A stretch of DNA of 64,000 bases, taken from positions 40,899-104,898 of the forward strand of contig NZ_LDPO01000018.1 in the NCBI RefSeq assembly GCF_001021505.1, given 5' to 3'. This stretch comes from Mycolicibacter heraklionensis. GTDB taxonomy: Bacteria > Actinomycetota > Actinomycetes > Mycobacteriales > Mycobacteriaceae. Shown one piece after another: positions 61,239 through 64,000 of the stretch; the first letter of the stretch is position 1, and every line of letters starts with the position of its first letter. The notes under the pieces are model-generated. The model ran no database searches. It was not told where the DNA came from and worked only from the letters and a program-made list of their open reading frames with translations. The position numbers and the translations under genes were made by a program.

Positions 61239-63683
61239 ATGAATCGCGATCGCACTATCCGGAGCCACTCCCGGGCAATCGGAGCCGCCAGTGCAGTGGG
61301 CGCATTCCTGGCGTTCGGAATGGTCCCGCTGAGCGTGGCGCCGCCGACTCAGGCCGACGAATTCGATTGGATCGTTGATCTTTTCGATTCCTCTGCGTGG
61401 CTGGCCGCCGGGCCGGCCGACGCCGGCACCTTTGACTGGACCATCATGCTGGATCAGTGGTTCTACGAGCCGATCCACGCTTCCGTGGAGGGCTGGATCA
61501 ACAGTGATTTCGGGGAGCTGGTCAACGGCTGGATCAATACCTCGGCCGGCCAGTTCCTGATCGGTGATGGCACCGATGGCACCGAAGCCAACCCCGATGG
61601 TGGCAACGGTGGGCTGTGGTTCGGCGATGGCGGAGACGGTTGGGACAGCACGACGGCCGGTGTTGCCGGTGGTGCTGGCGGCAATGCGGCCGGCTGGCTG
61701 GGCAACGGCGGGGCCGGTGGCGACGGTGGTGCGGGAGCCGACGGTGGTGACGGCGGAGCCGGCGGCATCTGGATGGGCAACGGCGGCGCCGGCGGTGCTG
61801 GCGGTGTCGCAACCGATGCCGTGGCCAACGGCGGTAACGGCGGCAACGGCGGGGATGCTTCTGCCTGGTTCTTCGGCAACGGCGGAGACGGTGGTCTCGG
61901 CGCGGCCGGAGCAACGGGTGTCGCGGGAACCTACGCCAACGGCGGTGACGGCAACGGCACCGGCGGAGGCAACGGCGGCAACGGCGGCAACGGCGGGCGC
62001 AGCAGCTTCATGTTCGGCAATGGCGGCAGCGGTGGCAACGCAGGGGATGCGGGGGCCGGGGGCAATGGCGCTGCCGGCACCGCCGATCACGTCAATGGCG
62101 GCAACGGCGGCAACGGCGGCTGGAACGGCGGTAGCGCGGGTGCAGGCGGTGGCCGAGGCTCGTCCATCTACACCAGCCCCATGTACGGGCACCCCGGACA
62201 GGCTGGCATGGCCGGCGATGGCGGCGATGGCGGCGCCGGCGGCAACGCCTACCAAGACGCCACCGGTCACTACCTCGGCAACGGCGGCGACGGCAGCTAC
62301 GGCGGCGACGCCGGCACCGGAGAAGGCGCCAACGGTGGAAACGGCGGCACTGGCGGCACCGGCCTCAACGGTGGCAACGGAGGCGACGGCGGCGGCAGCT
62401 GGAACTACGGCACCGGCAACGGCGGCAACGGTGGTAACGGCGGAGATGCCACCGCCGGCCAGGCTGGCAACGGCGGCGAAGGCGGCGCCACCTTGGGCGG
62501 TGCCAGCGGCGGTGGCGGTAACGGCGGCAACGGCGCCACCGACGACGCAGACGTGAAGACCATCGGTGGAAACGGCGGTAACGGCGGCTTCATCGGAGGG
62601 AAGCTCCCCGGCGGTGCCGGAGGTAACGGCGGCACCGGTACCTACGCCGGCGGCAACGGCGGTGCTGGCGGAGATGGCGGCGGAAACGGCGGCAACGGCG
62701 GCATCAGTACCGGCTGGAACGACGGGGCCGGCACCATCTGGAGTCGAGGCGGTAATGGTGGCGACGGCGGCGCCGGCATCATCGGCTACGCCCCCGTGGC
62801 CGGCGGTGCTGGAGGCGTCGGTGGGGCCGGCGGTGACGGCGCCACCGGTACCGGAGTGGTCAGCGCGGGCGGCAACGGCGGTAACGGTGGTAGCGGAGGA
62901 GGTACCGCCGGCGGGAATACGGCCGGCAATGGTGGCAGCGGCGGCAGCGGCGGCAGCGGTACGGCCTCCGGCGGCAACGGTGGTGCCGGCGGCGCCGGCG
63001 GAACCGCGTCTGTCCCCCTTACCGGTGGCGAAGGCGGCATCGCCGGGAATGGTGGGGCTGGCGGCGCCGGTGGCGACAGCGGCGGTGTCACCTTGCCCGC
63101 CGACAACCCCTACGGCCTCGGACCCAGCCATGCGGGTAATGGCGGTGACGGCGGCGTGGGCGGAACCGGGACCATCGGCGCCAGCGGCAACGGCGGGGCC
63201 GGCGGCAACGGTGGTAATGCGCACGGCACTGTGAACGCCGGCAGCGGTGGCAACGGGGGCGCCGGCGGCACGGGTGCGGACGGCGCGCCCGCGGCCAGCC
63301 CCGCGCACGGGCCCGGTGGTGCCGGCCGCGACGGTGGTACCGCCGGTAACGGCGGCCAGGGCGGAACCGGCGGCACGGCTGTCTCCGGAACCGGCGGAAA
63401 CGGCGGTACTGGTGGAGCGGGCGGCACTGGTGGAGCTGGCAGCAAGGGCGGCAACGGCGGCACCGACGCGGGCGGCAACACGCTGCCCGGTGGCAGCGGC
63501 GGCGATGGCGGTACCGGCGGTAACGGCGCGGCCGGTGGCGCGGGCGGCACCAGCACCAACGGGACCAACGGGGCCCATGGCGCGGCCGGTGCGGCCGGCG
63601 CAGGTGGAGCGGGCGGCGCGGCCGGGAACGGCACTCCGCCGGGCCAGCCCGGCACCAACGGCGGTAGCGGTCAACCCGGCTGA
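61239..63683 (+). CDS. Signal-peptide PGRS protein without PE domain (814 residues)
   Basis: The ATG at 61239 is preceded by AGAGAGG. The signal peptide has GAASAVGAFLAFGMVP and cleavage PTQA-D. A short Trp-rich domain follows (FDWIVDLFDSSAWLA, WFYEPIHASVEGWINS) ending QFLIGDGTDG, equivalent to the linker in the 3022-residue protein. PGRS runs from about residue 120 to the end (GGSGQPG). An extra 88 codons are open upstream in frame but lie inside the preceding gene and are not coding here. A long hairpin follows the stop. With the gene at 60095 it forms a two-gene unit. Confidence 0.87.
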   Translation: MNRDRTIRSHSRAIGAASAVGAFLAFGMVPLSVAPPTQADEFDWIVDLFDSSAWLAAGPADAGTFDWTIMLDQWFYEPIHASVEGWINSDFGELVNGWINTSAGQFLIGDGTDGTEANPDGGNGGLWFGDGGDGWDSTTAGVAGGAGGNAAGWLGNGGAGGDGGAGADGGDGGAGGIWMGNGGAGGAGGVATDAVANGGNGGNGGDASAWFFGNGGDGGLGAAGATGVAGTYANGGDGNGTGGGNGGNGGNGGRSSFMFGNGGSGGNAGDAGAGGNGAAGTADHVNGGNGGNGGWNGGSAGAGGGRGSSIYTSPMYGHPGQAGMAGDGGDGGAGGNAYQDATGHYLGNGGDGSYGGDAGTGEGANGGNGGTGGTGLNGGNGGDGGGSWNYGTGNGGNGGNGGDATAGQAGNGGEGGATLGGASGGGGNGGNGATDDADVKTIGGNGGNGGFIGGKLPGGAGGNGGTGTYAGGNGGAGGDGGGNGGNGGISTGWNDGAGTIWSRGGNGGDGGAGIIGYAPVAGGAGGVGGAGGDGATGTGVVSAGGNGGNGGSGGGTAGGNTAGNGGSGGSGGSGTASGGNGGAGGAGGTASVPLTGGEGGIAGNGGAGGAGGDSGGVTLPADNPYGLGPSHAGNGGDGGVGGTGTIGASGNGGAGGNGGNAHGTVNAGSGGNGGAGGTGADGAPAASPAHGPGGAGRDGGTAGNGGQGGTGGTAVSGTGGNGGTGGAGGTGGAGSKGGNGGTDAGGNTLPGGSGGDGGTGGNGAAGGAGGTSTNGTNGAHGAAGAAGAGGAGGAAGNGTPPGQPGTNGGSGQPG

Positions 63684-63692
63684 CCCGGTGAC

Positions 63693-63748
63693 GAGCAGAC
63701 GCAGACTCGCACTAAAGGCGCCGTGCGCGTGCGAGTTTGCGTCTGCTC
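63693..63748 (+). terminator. Long hairpin after the last PGRS gene
   Basis: Twenty-base arms (63693-63712 and 63729-63748, starting GAGCAGACGCAGACTCGCAC) pair completely with one G-T wobble, around a 16-base GC-rich loop. GAGCAGACGCA...TGCGTCTGCTC hairpins recur between genes in mycobacteria as far as I recall, so this may be a dispersed element used as a terminator. Confidence 0.75.
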
Positions 63749-63770
63749 GGAAGCACCGATCCGGCCAAGG

Positions 63771-63776
63771 TACGAT
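63771..63776 (+). promoter_or_regulatory. -10 box of tRNA-Ser
   Basis: TACGAT ends seven bases before the first tRNA base, as expected for initiation right at the mature 5' end or a base before. The -35 region is weak. Confidence 0.55.
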
Positions 63777-63783
63777 TTCCCGC

Positions 63784-63873
63784 GGTGGCGTGGCAGAGCG
63801 GCCTAATGCACTCGCCTTGAAAGCGAGAGACGGCTAACACCGTCCGGGGGTTCAAATCCCTCCGCCACCGCCA
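63784..63873 (+). tRNA. tRNA-Ser (anticodon TGA)
   Basis: The 90-base gene has acceptor arms GGTGGCG (63784-63790) and CGCCACC (63863-63869), discriminator G and an encoded CCA. The anticodon stem CTCGC/GCGAG encloses CTTGAAA, giving TGA at 63818-63820. A long variable arm (class II) and the T-loop GGTTCAAATCC are present. It reads UCA serine codons. Confidence 0.97.
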
Positions 63874-63877
63874 TGTG

Positions 63878-63922
63878 ATGAGTCGGGTCATGGGTTACAC
63901 ATGAGTCGCGTCATCGGTTACA
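63878..63922. repeat. Tandem 22-base repeats at the IS end
   Basis: ATGAGTCGGGTCATGGGTTA at 63878 and ATGAGTCGCGTCATCGGTTA at 63901 continue with CA and differ at two of 22 positions; one base separates them. Such spaced repeats at an IS terminus are likely transposase binding sites. Confidence 0.7.
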
Positions 63923-64000
63923 GATTGCCCCGGCTTTTGCCGGGGTTTTTCTGTTTGTTGGGCCAGTAGTTGCGGTCCGGGTCGATGTGGTGGCTGGCGA
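63918..64000 (-). CDS. IS transposase, C-terminal fragment cut by window edge
   Basis: The last 26 codons read ASHHIDPDRNYWPNKQKNPG and a short basic tail, then TAA. The motif HxIDPDRNYWPN is typical of the C-terminus of actinobacterial transposases of the IS481 type, as I recall them. The catalytic part lies outside the window. Confidence 0.65.
   Translation of the reverse strand, partial: ASHHIDPDRNYWPNKQKNPGKSRGNL
63928..63950 (+). terminator. Intrinsic terminator at the IS end, + orientation
   Basis: CCCCGGC-TTTT-GCCGGGG is followed directly by TTTTT. Read on the + strand it stops transcripts coming from the tRNA side into the element. On the minus strand the same bases encode the transposase C-terminus. 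Confidence 0.8.

Larger units (their letters stand above)
63874..64000. mobile_element. Terminal part of an insertion sequence next to tRNA-Ser
   Basis: Directly after the tRNA CCA the sequence carries two near-identical 22-base repeats and then the 3' end of a transposase gene on the minus strand, running out of the window. The arrangement is that of an IS end abutting a tRNA. The family is probably IS481-like, from the C-terminal motif, but cannot be settled from 127 bases. Confidence 0.65.

Overview
The window looks like chromosomal DNA of a slow-growing-type Mycobacterium. It is very GC-rich, carries the arabinogalactan (galactan) assembly and export genes in the order known from M. tuberculosis, encodes a proteasome activator (Bpa) with its C-terminal GQYL tail, and holds several giant glycine-rich PGRS proteins. 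Genus is well supported by gene content; a species call is not possible by eye (a member of the M. terrae group is only a guess).

Layout. 1-19546: two very large glycine-rich genes (one cut by the window edge) on the + strand, followed by decayed 3' ends of related genes. 19613-20023 (-): a GtrA-family protein matching Rv3789. 20261-33755 (+): three tandem copies of a PGRS gene with a shared N-terminal domain and a shared upstream element. The first two copies are each followed by a small, apparently leaderless secreted-protein gene. 33875-38957 (-): a tightly overlapping operon Rv3779-like / bpa / rfbE / glfT1 / rfbD, with the divergent Rv3778c-like gene at 39064. 40407-56641 (+): an orphan fatty acyl-AMP ligase, two paralogous secreted proteins built of a roughly 14-residue LGLGDQT-type repeat, and a 3022-residue PGRS protein. 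56810-59752: an MbtK-like acyltransferase, a PIG3-type quinone oxidoreductase (Rv3777-like) and a tandem MarR regulator. 60095-63683: another secreted-protein/PGRS pair. 63784-63873: tRNA-Ser(TGA), abutted by the end of an insertion sequence.

The conserved backbone (Rv3777, Rv3778c, Rv3779, bpa, rfbE, glfT1, rfbD, Rv3789) is in M. tuberculosis order but is interrupted in at least three places by accessory glycine-rich modules. The backbone genes make and export lipid-linked galactan and modify arabinogalactan.

The most interesting content is the accessory part. Six PGRS proteins have no PE domain. Five or six share a conserved cleavable-type signal peptide (GAxSAVGAFLAFG...A-D/E) and a linker resembling the PE_PGRS linker. 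They recur in two-gene units with other predicted secreted proteins. This resembles a PE-independent route for placing PGRS proteins at the cell surface, with dedicated partners. The functional part is inference; the module structure is read directly from the sequence.
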